A stretch of DNA of 64,000 nt from JAHDHW01 sp965220465 (GTDB taxonomy: Bacteria; Bacteroidota; Bacteroidia; Chitinophagales; Saprospiraceae), in NCBI GenBank assembly GCA_965220465.1, contig CBDCPZ010000022.1, forward strand, positions 124,001 through 188,000, read 5' to 3'. The notes beneath the pieces are model-generated. The model searched no databases and was not told the origin of the DNA. It worked only from the letters and a program-made list of their open reading frames with translations. The position numbers were made by a program, and so were the translations under genes. This document shows, one piece after another, positions 1-9,308 of the stretch (the stretch's first letter is position 1; every line of letters begins with the position of its first letter).

Positions 1-2359
1 CATAGAAGTCTTTCGCATTCATTACTTCATATAACGAATATTGATCTTTCATCACCTTTGTGTTTGCATCATAACGATCAACACGAAGCCCTACCCGAAA
101 GATGATATCTTTAAAAGTGAATTTATCTTGTATAAATGCTGCGGAATATATTGGCTGAACTGCCGCAACAGGGAATGTCCTGACTCCCCGCTCATCCGTA
201 TCTGTAAAGAAATTATCAAACTTCACACTGTTCCCAAGCTTTTGGCCGGTATAGCTGTATCCATAATAATCTAAGCCAATTAAATTAATTTGATCTGTTA
301 ATTCCTGAGCAGAAAACATATCAAGAGAAAGTTGATCAGGATTAATTACATCAACATTTACAAATTCGTTATCACTAATTCCAGTCAATGTTCTCACATT
401 TTGCCAGAATAAAAGATCTTCAACACCGGGAGTTATGTTTGTATTAAACAGTGGCAAGGTTTCAAATGGAAATGGAAGCCCTGTTGGACTATACATTTGT
501 ACTATGGTATCTGTATTATCCAAACCTGAGTTAATATTCCGATTGGCTTGCAATCTGGCTACCCGCCATAATCCAAATGGATTTACATTATGATAGCGGT
601 TGATACTTTGTTCGTATAATAAACCAAACTGAATAGAATGACGACCTTTTTCAGAACCTCCCGGCAAAATATCAAAGGAGCTACTCGCATTAAAAGTATA
701 AAGGTCATTATCTTGTTTTTGAGCAGTATTGTAAACCTGGCTAACATTGGTATGCATACCGGTCCAGATATTCGTGACATCACTAAAATATTGTCCGTTT
801 ACAACAACAAAATCTTCAAAGCTTCCTGCATCTCCAACAACATTGTTGTAATTGACCAATCCTGGGTTTATTGAAGTATTCGGATTATATCCTGCAAACT
901 GTTCGTTATAACCTGTGTGCATCCAACCAATTTGAGTCCCTTCATCATCTCTCTCTGGTCCAAATGTTGGTATATATTCTTTTTCAAATTCACCAATGTA
1001 GCCATAACGGAACAGGTTATCTTTGTGAACGGGATTTTCTCTGTTAAACAAAGTCTTTTCGTAGCCAAATTGCAAGGTGTACTGTGCATTTTGAATCATT
1101 GAACTCTTCTGAATTTCATTTCCACTATCATCAATTGCTTTTGCATTTCCTCCTAATCGATGTCGAAAACGGAAATTACCCCTATAACGGTTGGTTTGGT
1201 CTGTTGGGTTATTCTGTGAATTCATTAATCTCCAGCCACCTGGAGTGAATTTATTTTTTGCATCACTAAAAGATCCGGTTAACGTAACATCAATAGCCTC
1301 ACTTAATCTTGCATCTACTTTTCCGGTTAAATCCAATCTTGAGCTTTCCTCATTCGGCCGGTATTTAAATACATCAACATCTTCACTAGTCAAATCCTGA
1401 GCAGTGGGGACAAGAGCACTGGAAACTCTTTTAACTGGGTTTGCTTCCAATTCTTTAAGTACCTCATCTTTTATAACATAAATATCTGTTGCAGGAGGAT
1501 CGTCATCTTTTCGGCTAACATACTGGCCAGAAAGTCTAAATCCAATTATTGATTCTTGAGGACCACCTTCAGTTTCAGCTTTCTTTTTCAAAATTGGCCC
1601 ACTAACATTCGCACTTACCAGGTTTGATCCATAAGCATCAAGAAATTCGGAAGTCTCTAATTCAACCCCACCTGCAAATCTTTCAGAAGGGCCTTTAGTT
1701 GTAATCGAAATGATACCACCGGTAACATCTCCATACTGGGCCTGGATCCCACCAGTAATAACTTGCAATTGATCAATTTCTGAAGAAGGTATCATACTGG
1801 CAGTTCCTCTAACCCGAACACCATCAATATAGTAGTCCGTTGCATCCGCACGCGATCCCCGAACAGTTATGTCAGCTCCTTCATCAACTTGAGAAACTCC
1901 GGCTGCGATGGATGCTAAAGCGGTAACATTTCTGGTAGGAAGATTTTGAATCTGATCAGCAGTAATGGTTTGCCCTTGAGTAGTATTATCCACTTCGATC
2001 AAAGGCACCCTGTATTCTGTAACCACAATTACATCTATTTGAACCCCTGAACTAAGCTCAACATCAAGCTTGTTAGCCTGACCTGGTTTTACAACAACCC
2101 CCTGGACAAGGTTTTCAGGATAACCAACAATGGACACCCTGACATCATAAGTCCCCGGATCAATAACAATGTTGTATACACCATTGAAGTCTGTAGCTGT
2201 TCCGGTTACAAAGACTCCATTTCGTTCCAAAACGATATTAGCTCCTATCAGGTCTTCCCCAGATTCTGAATCAATGACTTTTCCACCTAGAGAAGTTTGA
2301 GCAATCGTTAAGGTACTTACCAATAGAAAGGATAGTGAGAGTAAAAAATAACGTACCAT
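1..2359 (-). CDS. TonB-dependent outer membrane receptor, 3' end cut by window edge
   Basis: Reading the minus strand from the ATG at 2359 gives an uninterrupted frame of about 786 codons that leaves the window at its left edge, so the C-terminus is missing. A signal peptide ends near residue 21 (LLVSTLTIAQ). Residues about 22-105 form a carboxypeptidase-regulatory-like domain (SLGGKVIDSESGEDLIGANI). A plug domain follows at about 120-230, with QIQNLPTRN, VRGSRADATDYYIDG and QYGDVTGGIISI. The rest looks like beta-barrel. Such receptors import a bound ligand across the outer membrane using TonB energy. No SusD-like partner is visible and the ligand cannot be told. I saw no SusC signature, so it is probably a non-SusC receptor. 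Confidence 0.88.
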   Translation of the reverse strand, partial: MVRYFLLSLSFLLVSTLTIAQTSLGGKVIDSESGEDLIGANIVLERNGVFVTGTATDFNGVYNIVIDPGTYDVRVSIVGYPENLVQGVVVKPGQANKLDVELSSGVQIDVIVVTEYRVPLIEVDNTTQGQTITADQIQNLPTRNVTALASIAAGVSQVDEGADITVRGSRADATDYYIDGVRVRGTASMIPSSEIDQLQVITGGIQAQYGDVTGGIISITTKGPSERFAGGVELETSEFLDAYGSNLVSANVSGPILKKKAETEGGPQESIIGFRLSGQYVSRKDDDPPATDIYVIKDEVLKELEANPVKRVSSALVPTAQDLTSEDVDVFKYRPNEESSRLDLTGKVDARLSEAIDVTLTGSFSDAKNKFTPGGWRLMNSQNNPTDQTNRYRGNFRFRHRLGGNAKAIDDSGNEIQKSSMIQNAQYTLQFGYEKTLFNRENPVHKDNLFRYGYIGEFEKEYIPTFGPERDDEGTQIGWMHTGYNEQFAGYNPNTSINPGLVNYNNVVGDAGSFEDFVVVNGQYFSDVTNIWTGMHTNVSQVYNTAQKQDNDLYTFNASSSFDILPGGSEKGRHSIQFGLLYEQSINRYHNVNPFGLWRVARLQANRNINSGLDNTDTIVQMYSPTGLPFPFETLPLFNTNITPGVEDLLFWQNVRTLTGISDNEFVNVDVINPDQLSLDMFSAQELTDQINLIGLDYYGYSYTGQKLGNSVKFDNFFTDTDERGVRTFPVAAVQPIYSAAFIQDKFTFKDIIFRVGLRVDRYDANTKVMKDQYSLYEVMNAKDFY

Positions 2360-2405
2360 ATAATTCTGTTTTAGTAAAAGTTTGACTATAGATTTTGTTT
2401 TTAAA

Positions 2406-2434
2406 GTTAACACGCAATGTTAATAAAATTAACA
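2406..2434. promoter_or_regulatory. Inverted repeat upstream of the TonB receptor, possible operator
   Basis: A GTTAAC palindrome (2406-2411) is followed by a perfect 7-bp inverted repeat, TGTTAAT-AAA-ATTAACA, at 2418-2434. It sits about 60-75 bases upstream of the receptor start codon. The symmetry is visible in the sequence; a role as a regulator-binding site is inference. The DNA is AT-rich, so chance symmetry is possible. Confidence 0.3.
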
Positions 2435-2776
2435 CTCTTTTCAAAAAAAATTAATTAGGCCTTGACAATAATATGACACATACGCAGCCTGATTGTAAAT
2501 TGAACTATTTTAGCATCCTCCCTTTTAATTTCAATTTCGTCTCAATCTGCCCACCATTTTATTCAATAGTTCAAAAAAAATTACATTTTTAGTCGAAAAG
2601 GGATGCTCAATTTTTTAATATCGGTGATTGGTTACTGTTCAAATATCTTTGATCTAAGTGCAAGTTAATAATTTGTAAAGGCATCCAATTACCGTCTTAT
2701 ATTTATAAGTCAGGTTTCAAAAATGGGATTAGATTAAAATGTATCGATTTTGAAGGGGACTCAAATATAATGAAAA
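2435..2776. other. Intergenic region, no gene seen
   Basis: AT-rich spacer between the divergent upstream side of the receptor and the 3' end of the dehydrogenase. I see no convincing reading frame, RNA gene or strong terminator hairpin. Confidence 0.5.
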
Positions 2777-3727
2777 TTAATTCGCTTGTTTTAATACTTT
2801 TCTAATCTTATTCAATAGAATATCAGCCAACCGACGTTTTGATTCAACCGTCCAGCCAGCTATGTGTGGTGAAAAGACAGTGTTTTCGAAAGAAAACAAC
2901 CGTTCAAATATTTGATGCTCTTCGGGTGAATATAAATTAGGTTTTTCATTTTCAAACACATCCAGACAGGCGCCGCCAACATTTCCATTCGCTAAACCAG
3001 TAATTAAGTCTTCCGTTTTTATAACATGGCCTCTTGAGGTGTTGATAAAAATCACTCCTTTTTTGCACTCATTAATATAATCCAAATCAACCAAGAGTTT
3101 TGTTTCGGCTGTTAGTGGTAAGTGAAAACTAATAACGTCTGCATTTTTATAAATTAAATGCATATTTACTTCTTCAACAAAAGGATACTCCGAAGTGTAG
3201 TTTGTTTTGTATTTATCATAAGCCAAAATTTTCACACCCATACCGGACAGTTTTTTTGCGAAGGCACTTCCGGTATGGCCAAAACCAATAATTCCCACAG
3301 TTTTTCCCATCATTTCAAAACCGCGATTTTTTTCACGATGCCATATTTTCTGACGGACTTCGCGATCAGCTCTCAACAAATTATTGGCTAAAGTCAACAA
3401 CATACCCAGCGCTTGTTCGGCTACGGCATTACAATTCCCTTCGGGAGCGCTTAGCACCGCAACTCCTTTTTCAGCAGCATATTCCTGATCGATGATTTCC
3501 ATTCCAGATCCAAGCCTACCCACAAATTGAAGCTTTGTTGCTTTGTCCAAAAGAATTCGATCTACCAATATTTTACTGTTTACAATCAACCCGTCATAAT
3601 CACCAATAATTGCTCTGACCCTATCCAGTGAAATATCAGGTTGGTAATCACAATGAAAACCATCCTCTTCCAAACCTTCGATCAATAAAGGGTGAACGCC
3701 ATCAGTAATTAGTACTTTATCCATCAT
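2777..3727 (-). CDS. D-isomer 2-hydroxyacid dehydrogenase (phosphoglycerate dehydrogenase-like)
   Basis: A 316-residue NAD-dependent dehydrogenase. The Rossmann nucleotide-binding motif GIIGFGHTGSA lies near residues 144-154. The family's catalytic residues appear in order: Arg in FINTSRGHV, Glu in CLDVFENEKP and His in FSPHIAGWT. The length is that of short D-2-hydroxyacid dehydrogenases and there is no C-terminal ACT domain, so it is not the long serine-pathway SerA. Substrate cannot be assigned; phosphoglycerate, glyoxylate or another 2-ketoacid are all possible. Two adjacent ATG codons (3727 and 3724) could start it. A near-consensus promoter element, TACCTTTA on the minus strand, lies at 3752-3759. 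Confidence 0.88.
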   Translation of the reverse strand: MMDKVLITDGVHPLLIEGLEEDGFHCDYQPDISLDRVRAIIGDYDGLIVNSKILVDRILLDKATKLQFVGRLGSGMEIIDQEYAAEKGVAVLSAPEGNCNAVAEQALGMLLTLANNLLRADREVRQKIWHREKNRGFEMMGKTVGIIGFGHTGSAFAKKLSGMGVKILAYDKYKTNYTSEYPFVEEVNMHLIYKNADVISFHLPLTAETKLLVDLDYINECKKGVIFINTSRGHVIKTEDLITGLANGNVGGACLDVFENEKPNLYSPEEHQIFERLFSFENTVFSPHIAGWTVESKRRLADILLNKIRKVLKQAN

Positions 3728-3841
3728 TATTAGAGCTTATATTCGAACCGGTAAAGGTAATATTTTAGAATGATTGCAATTCAAATTTAAAAATTAAACC
3801 ACTTCGCTCTTTCAGGCTATTTAAGAAATGAAGAATATATT

Positions 3842-3849
3842 TATATTTG
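3842..3849 (+). promoter_or_regulatory. Bacteroidota -7 element (TATATTTG)
   Basis: Matches the TAnnTTTG -7 consensus and sits 25 bases before the lipoprotein start codon at 3875. No clear -33 TTG was seen. Confidence 0.35.
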
Positions 3850-3874
3850 GAAGTTAAAATCCATCGAATTTATC

Positions 3875-4567
3875 ATGAAGTACCATTATCTTTTTGTTTT
3901 TGCCCAAATCTCTTTCTTAATAAGCGCCTGCCAAACAAATGAAAAAACAGATCAAGTAGAAGTCAAGCCGCTTTTTATAAATTATGAAGTTAGATATTTA
4001 GAGCAAGAAAAAGAATTGCGTGCGATGGCGTTTTTCAAAGAAGGAGATTCTCTTGAAGTCGCTGTTCCAAAAGAATTTTCAAATACAACTTTTCAAAGTA
4101 ATTTAATGGAAAAACAAAATCTAGGCGATAGAGGTACGCGTTACATTCTCAATCGAAAAGGGCAATTCAGTACGAATTTGGATTTTAGTTATACTAATGA
4201 CGAGGGTCTCCCAGTCAATTATGACCTGAGCATGCCTGAAATTGGTGAGTTTTCGATCAAAGAAGGAAAGCTTCATAAAAATAAAGGCATTACAATAGTT
4301 TGGAAAGGAAAGAACCTTGATCCTACTCAAAGTCTGGTATTTATGTTTACCGATAAAAACAATCACGCTCAAAGCAACACAGCCAAAGGGCCAACCAATA
4401 TTCCTGAGGTTTTCATTCCTTCAAAAAACCTAAAAGAACTCACCCCAGGTAACGGGCAACTTTATTTGGTAAAAAAGCAGATCATCAAAACTCAGGAAGA
4501 AAATCAATCGATACTTTCAGTAGTAGAATATTATACATCCTCTCTCGACATTGAAATAGTTGAATAG
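3875..4567 (+). CDS. Uncharacterised lipoprotein
   Basis: A 230-residue protein with a lipoprotein signal: a hydrophobic stretch, then LISAC with the lipidated Cys at residue 19, then a charged linker (QTNEKTDQVEVK). The mature part is polar, with short beta-strand-like segments and no motif I recognise. It is probably anchored in a membrane facing the periplasm or outside. A promoter-like TATATTTG lies just upstream, and carB follows after 95 bases with its own promoter-like element, so it may be a single-gene unit. Function unknown. Confidence 0.75.
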   Translation: MKYHYLFVFAQISFLISACQTNEKTDQVEVKPLFINYEVRYLEQEKELRAMAFFKEGDSLEVAVPKEFSNTTFQSNLMEKQNLGDRGTRYILNRKGQFSTNLDFSYTNDEGLPVNYDLSMPEIGEFSIKEGKLHKNKGITIVWKGKNLDPTQSLVFMFTDKNNHAQSNTAKGPTNIPEVFIPSKNLKELTPGNGQLYLVKKQIIKTQEENQSILSVVEYYTSSLDIEIVE

Positions 4568-4615
4568 CAATTTTACTTTTAAAAAATTTAAGCCTTTTAT
4601 TTCTCAATCGTTTTT

Positions 4616-4623
4616 TATCTTTG
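4616..4623 (+). promoter_or_regulatory. Bacteroidota -7 element (TATCTTTG) for carB
   Basis: Exact match to TAnnTTTG, 39 bases before the carB start codon, in a T-rich context. Transcription would begin about six bases downstream. No obvious -33 TTG. Confidence 0.5.
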
Positions 4624-4662
4624 CAGCCAAATTTTCAGCAACACTTAAACTAAAGCGTTTAA

Positions 4663-7479
4663 ATGCCAAAAGATACATCGATCAAATCAGTCCTCATCAT
4701 CGGAAGTGGACCAATCATCATCGGACAAGCTTGTGAATTTGATTACTCAGGAACCCAGGCTTCCCGTTCTCTAAGAGAAGAAGGAATAGAAGTAACCCTC
4801 ATCAATTCCAATCCGGCAACCATAATGACCGATCCGGTCACTGCAGACAATATTTATTTACTCCCTTTGACGGTTGAAAGCATCATCAAGATTCTGGAAG
4901 AACGACAAATCGATGCCGTATTGCCAACAATGGGTGGACAAACTGCACTTAATCTGGCCATTGAAGCAGGTAGCCAGGGCGTCTGGGAAAAATACAATGT
5001 CAAATTGATCGGTGTTGATCTCGATGCGATTGAATTGACAGAAAATCGCGAAGCCTTCAGAAAACTGATGGTTGAAATTGGAATGGGCGTAGCGCCTTCT
5101 TTCATAGCCAATTCATTTTTAGAAGGAAAAGAAGCTGCTCAAAAAATCGGCTTCCCTTTAGTGATCCGCCCCTCCTACACGCTTGGGGGAACAGGTGGTG
5201 GTTTTGTTCATATTCCCCAGGAATTCGATGAAGCCCTCCGTAGGGGATTAAATGCTTCGCCAACGCATGAGGTTTTAGTAGAAAAAGCAGTTTTAGGCTG
5301 GAAAGAATTTGAATTGGAATTGCTGCGGGACAATAACGATAATGTGGTGATCATTTGTACGGTTGAAAACCTCGACCCGATGGGAATCCATACCGGAGAT
5401 AGTATTACGGTGGCTCCCGCGATGACTCTTTCGGACACCGCTTACCAGCAAATGCGAAATGATGCAATAAAGATGATGCGCTCATTGGGCAACTTCGCCG
5501 GAGGTTGTAATGTACAATTTGCACAAGATCCTGAAACGGAGAAATTAATAGCCATTGAAATCAACCCGCGGGTTTCGCGTTCATCAGCTCTCGCCAGTAA
5601 AGCTACCGGTTATCCAATCGCTAAGATCGCTGCAAAACTTGCCATCGGCTATAATCTGGATGAACTAAAAAACCAAATCACCAAAACCACTTCAGCGTAT
5701 TTTGAACCAACACTTGATTATGTCATTGTAAAAATGCCGCGATGGAATTTTGCAAAATTCCACGGAGCAGATCATCGATTGGGCCTTCAGATGAAGTCCG
5801 TAGGTGAAGTGATGGCAATTGGCCGAAATTTTCTGGAAGCATTGCAAAAAGCCTGTCAATCACAAGAAAACAACCGGACCGGTTTAGGTGCTGACAAAAA
5901 AGAATGGATTCGAACATCTGACATATTGGATCGTTTGGAGCAGGTTAGCGATGATCGGATCTATCGTTTAAAAGATGCTTTGAGGCTGGGGGTTCCTGAA
6001 AAAACCGTTTATAAACTGACTTTGATTGATCCTTGGTTTATTAAACAAATAAAAAGGTTGGTCAAAATGGAAGAACGTCTCATGCGCTATAATGTAGCCG
6101 AAGACATTCCAAAACAATTTTTTAGAGAGTTGAAAGAAGTAGGATATTCCGACGCTCAAATCGCATGGCTCTTGCGCATCAACGAAAAAGAGGTAACACG
6201 CCAAAGGTACAAACTGGATATTCGCCGAACCTACAAGTTGGTTGATACTTGCGCTGCTGAGTTTGAAGCACAAACCCCTTATTATTATTCTACTTTCGAC
6301 GAAGAAAATGAAAGTTTACCTTCTGACAAAAAGAAAATCATTGTACTGGGCTCTGGACCTAACCGGATTGGACAAGGAATCGAATTTGACTATTGTTGCG
6401 TCCACGGCCTTTTAGCCATTAAAGATGCCGGATACGAATCGATCATGATTAATTGTAATCCTGAAACCGTTTCGACGGACTTCGATATGGCTGACAAATT
6501 GTACTTCGAGCCAGTCTTTTGGGAACATATTCAAGAAATTATTGAGCTAGAAAAGCCAGAAGGTATTATTGTACAGCTTGGCGGGCAGACTGCATTAAAA
6601 CTTGCAGAGCAATTTCACAAAAACGGCATTAAAATATTTGGTTCAAGCTATAAAGCTATGGACCTTGCTGAAGACCGCGGTGCTTTTTCTGACCTGCTCA
6701 AAGAACTTGAAATTCCATATCCGGAATATGGTGCTGCAAGGGATACCGATGAAGCTCTTGCTATTGCTGGTCGGGTAGAATACCCTGTACTCGTGAGACC
6801 TTCTTATGTTTTGGGAGGACAACGCATGCGGATTGTCATCAATGATGAAGAACTCGAGCGCCATGTGCTCAGTATTTTCAAGCACTTGCCCGACAACAAA
6901 GTATTAATCGACCAGTTTTTAGAAAGAGCTCAGGAAGCGGAGATAGATGCGATCTGCGATGGCGAAGAAGTTCATATCATGGGAATCATGGAACATATTG
7001 AGCCGGCAGGTATCCATTCAGGTGACAGTTCGGCCGTGTTGCCACCGTATAGTCTTTCTCCACAAGTTCTTGCAACGATGGAAGAATATACGAGAAAACT
7101 TGCTTTCGCTCTAGAAATTAAAGGCCTTATCAATATTCAATTTGCTATAAAAGGGGAAAAAGTTTATGTAATCGAAGCAAATCCCAGAGCTTCGCGCACA
7201 ACTCCTTTTATCGCGAAAGCGTATCAGGTTCCTTATTTGAAAATTGCAACACAGGTAATGATTGGAACGCACATGCTCAAAGATTTTAAAATCGAAAAAA
7301 AACTGGAAGGATATGCGATAAAAGTTCCTGTATTTTCGTTTGATAAATTTCCAAATGTAGATAAAAACCTTGGACCGGAAATGAAATCCACCGGTGAAGC
7401 CATACATTTTATAAAGGACACAAAAGATCCGTATTTCCGGGAGCTTGACCGCAATCGTTCGATGTATTTGACCCGATAG
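4663..7479 (+). CDS. carB: Carbamoyl-phosphate synthase large subunit, lacking the C-terminal allosteric domain
   Basis: A 938-residue protein with the internal duplication typical of CarB. The first half opens with GSGPIIIGQACEFDYSGTQ near residue 15 and has an ATP-grasp core (RPSYTLGGTGGG). The second half restarts near residue 557 with GSGPNRIGQGIEFDY and its own ATP-grasp (RPSYVLGGQRM). The enzyme makes carbamoyl phosphate from bicarbonate, glutamine-derived ammonia and 2 ATP, for arginine and pyrimidine synthesis. E. coli CarB is 1073 residues; the stop here falls about where the allosteric MGS-like domain would begin. No frame encoding that domain follows, so the short form looks genuine. 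The small subunit carA is not in the window. Confidence 0.96.
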   Translation: MPKDTSIKSVLIIGSGPIIIGQACEFDYSGTQASRSLREEGIEVTLINSNPATIMTDPVTADNIYLLPLTVESIIKILEERQIDAVLPTMGGQTALNLAIEAGSQGVWEKYNVKLIGVDLDAIELTENREAFRKLMVEIGMGVAPSFIANSFLEGKEAAQKIGFPLVIRPSYTLGGTGGGFVHIPQEFDEALRRGLNASPTHEVLVEKAVLGWKEFELELLRDNNDNVVIICTVENLDPMGIHTGDSITVAPAMTLSDTAYQQMRNDAIKMMRSLGNFAGGCNVQFAQDPETEKLIAIEINPRVSRSSALASKATGYPIAKIAAKLAIGYNLDELKNQITKTTSAYFEPTLDYVIVKMPRWNFAKFHGADHRLGLQMKSVGEVMAIGRNFLEALQKACQSQENNRTGLGADKKEWIRTSDILDRLEQVSDDRIYRLKDALRLGVPEKTVYKLTLIDPWFIKQIKRLVKMEERLMRYNVAEDIPKQFFRELKEVGYSDAQIAWLLRINEKEVTRQRYKLDIRRTYKLVDTCAAEFEAQTPYYYSTFDEENESLPSDKKKIIVLGSGPNRIGQGIEFDYCCVHGLLAIKDAGYESIMINCNPETVSTDFDMADKLYFEPVFWEHIQEIIELEKPEGIIVQLGGQTALKLAEQFHKNGIKIFGSSYKAMDLAEDRGAFSDLLKELEIPYPEYGAARDTDEALAIAGRVEYPVLVRPSYVLGGQRMRIVINDEELERHVLSIFKHLPDNKVLIDQFLERAQEAEIDAICDGEEVHIMGIMEHIEPAGIHSGDSSAVLPPYSLSPQVLATMEEYTRKLAFALEIKGLINIQFAIKGEKVYVIEANPRASRTTPFIAKAYQVPYLKIATQVMIGTHMLKDFKIEKKLEGYAIKVPVFSFDKFPNVDKNLGPEMKSTGEAIHFIKDTKDPYFRELDRNRSMYLTR

Positions 7480-7515
7480 GACATGATTTTTTTTAAAAAA
7501 TAGAACTCCTAATCC

Positions 7516-8289
7516 ATGAAAACCAAAAAGGATATCGTTGACAATTGGTTGCCTCGTTATACCGGCACAGCATTGGATGAATTCGGTCAATACATTCTTC
7601 TTACTAATTTTAGTGACTACGTCAAATTGTTTGCAGAATGGAACGGTGTCCCTGTCAAAGGAGAAGATCGTTCGATGTTATCGGCGACCGCAGGAGAAAT
7701 TACAATTATCAATTTTGGAATGGGTAGTCCTAATGCTGGTACAATCGTTGACCTTCTTACCGCAGTTCGACCAAAAGCTTGTCTTTTTCTTGGAAAGTGC
7801 GGCGGTTTAAAAAGTACAAAAAATAAAGTAGGAGATTTGATTTTGCCCATTGCAGCTATTCGCGGAGAAGGAACTTCCAATGATTATCTTCCTCCTGAAG
7901 TTCCTGCCTTACCTTCCTTTGCTCTTCAAAAAGCAATATCAACAACAATACGTGACTATAACAAAGACTACTGGACAGGGACCGTTTATACGACAAACAA
8001 ACGGGTTTGGGAACATCGCCGCGATTTTAAAAAATATTTAAAGTCGCTTCGTCCAATTGCAATTGACATGGAAACCGCTACTATTTTTATTGCTGCCTTT
8101 AAAAACCATATTCCTTCTGGTGCTTTGCTTTTGGTTTCTGATTTGCCAATGGTTCCTGAAGGGGTAAAAACCGAAAATAGCGACAAACTCGTAACAAAAC
8201 ATTTTGTAGAATTACACCTGAAAATTGGAATCGATTCGTTAAAACAACTTATCAACAACTCGCTCACTGTCAAACATCTACGATTTTAA
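7516..8289 (+). CDS. amn: AMP nucleosidase, short catalytic form
   Basis: A 257-residue protein of the nucleoside phosphorylase fold. Recognisable segments are INFGMGSPNAGT (phosphate/ribose binding), CLFLGKCGGLK, GDLILPIAAIRGEGTS and DMETATIF, whose Glu is the usual nucleoside-binding residue. AMP nucleosidase hydrolyses AMP to adenine and ribose 5-phosphate in purine turnover. The E. coli enzyme is about twice as long with an extra N-terminal domain; this is the short catalytic version. It starts 36 bases after carB and may be co-transcribed. It converges on the oxidoreductase gene, with a 4-base tail overlap. Confidence 0.88.
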   Translation: MKTKKDIVDNWLPRYTGTALDEFGQYILLTNFSDYVKLFAEWNGVPVKGEDRSMLSATAGEITIINFGMGSPNAGTIVDLLTAVRPKACLFLGKCGGLKSTKNKVGDLILPIAAIRGEGTSNDYLPPEVPALPSFALQKAISTTIRDYNKDYWTGTVYTTNKRVWEHRRDFKKYLKSLRPIAIDMETATIFIAAFKNHIPSGALLLVSDLPMVPEGVKTENSDKLVTKHFVELHLKIGIDSLKQLINNSLTVKHLRF

Positions 8290-9308
8290 GATTGCACGTT
8301 CACTACTACTTTTCCAATCGTTTTTCCGGTTTGAAAAAGTTTCATGGCATCTATCAGATTTTCAAAATCAAATTGGTGTCCAACATGAGGTTTTTCAATA
8401 TTCAATTGGCTCACTTCCCCTAAAATCTGATGCATCAAATCCACTTGTTCGTACAACCAAATCAGGTTAAATCCTAAAATACCTTTATTCGTTTCAATCA
8501 TTTTTTGAGGATCGATTTTCGGACGTGTAAAAAACTGATACATCATCTTGAGATAATTTGGCCTGTCCCCCGGCGAAGCGTAACGAGCTGAACCATAAAC
8601 AACCATACGACCCATCGGAGCCAGAAGAGAATATCCCGCCATGAAAACTTTCCCTCCGATACATTCCATCACGATATTCAAATCACGACCCTCCAAGCTC
8701 CCCTTCAATTTTTCTTTAAAATCATCTCCCCGGACGATAACTTTGTCATATCCTTCCTTTTTTAAAAAGTCAACTTTCGAAGCACTGCCAACTGTTCCAA
8801 TCGTAAAAGCATTATACTTTTTCGCTATTTTATTGGCAAAAAGGCCAACACCCCCAGCGCCGGAATGGATCAACACCGTTTGATCTTTTTGCATATTACC
8901 CAAATGGATTAATCCATAATAAGCCGTTAGCAATTGCACTAAAAATCCAGCGCCTGTTGGAAAATCCCAATCTTTCGGCAAGGGAATGACATATCGGTGG
9001 TCAATATTCAAATGAGTGGTGTATGCTCCAAATCGTGTAACGCCCATCACCCGATCTCCTATTTTTACATTTTCAACTTTTTTCCCAACTGATGCCACGA
9101 CTCCGGCGTATTCTAAGCCTGGTATGAATGCTCCTTTTGGAGTGGCGCTGTACAAACCCCAAATCGCGAAGAGATCAGCGAAGTTCAAACCGATCGATCG
9201 CACTTCAACCGTAACTTCATTGTCGAGTGGATCGGAAAGTGTCTCCTCGACGATTTTGAGGTTAGTTATATTTCCGGGTTTAAGTCGATAAGATTTTCGT
9301 TTTCTCAT
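8286..9308 (-). CDS. Zinc-independent medium-chain alcohol dehydrogenase / quinone oxidoreductase family
   Basis: A 340-residue MDR-superfamily protein. The GroES-like N-terminal half contains GLNFADLFAIWG and PGLEYAGVV. The cofactor-binding half contains HSGAGGVGLFA near residues 149-159. Structural and catalytic zinc cysteine clusters are absent, as in NADPH:quinone oxidoreductases. It probably reduces a quinone, enone or aldehyde with NAD(P)H in the cytoplasm. Its ATG overlaps the TGA of the upstream cytochrome gene (shared bases 9305-9308), implying translational coupling and a linked redox role. The substrate is unknown. Confidence 0.88.
   Translation of the reverse strand: MRKRKSYRLKPGNITNLKIVEETLSDPLDNEVTVEVRSIGLNFADLFAIWGLYSATPKGAFIPGLEYAGVVASVGKKVENVKIGDRVMGVTRFGAYTTHLNIDHRYVIPLPKDWDFPTGAGFLVQLLTAYYGLIHLGNMQKDQTVLIHSGAGGVGLFANKIAKKYNAFTIGTVGSASKVDFLKKEGYDKVIVRGDDFKEKLKGSLEGRDLNIVMECIGGKVFMAGYSLLAPMGRMVVYGSARYASPGDRPNYLKMMYQFFTRPKIDPQKMIETNKGILGFNLIWLYEQVDLMHQILGEVSQLNIEKPHVGHQFDFENLIDAMKLFQTGKTIGKVVVNVQS

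Noticed and set aside
4663..7479. Frameshifted or truncated carB
   Set aside because: The protein ends cleanly after the second synthetase half and is followed at once by another gene; the short form is considered real.
7111..7590. 159-codon minus-strand frame antisense to carB
   Set aside because: It lies across the end of carB and the start of amn, has no recognisable domain and is a shadow of the coding strand.
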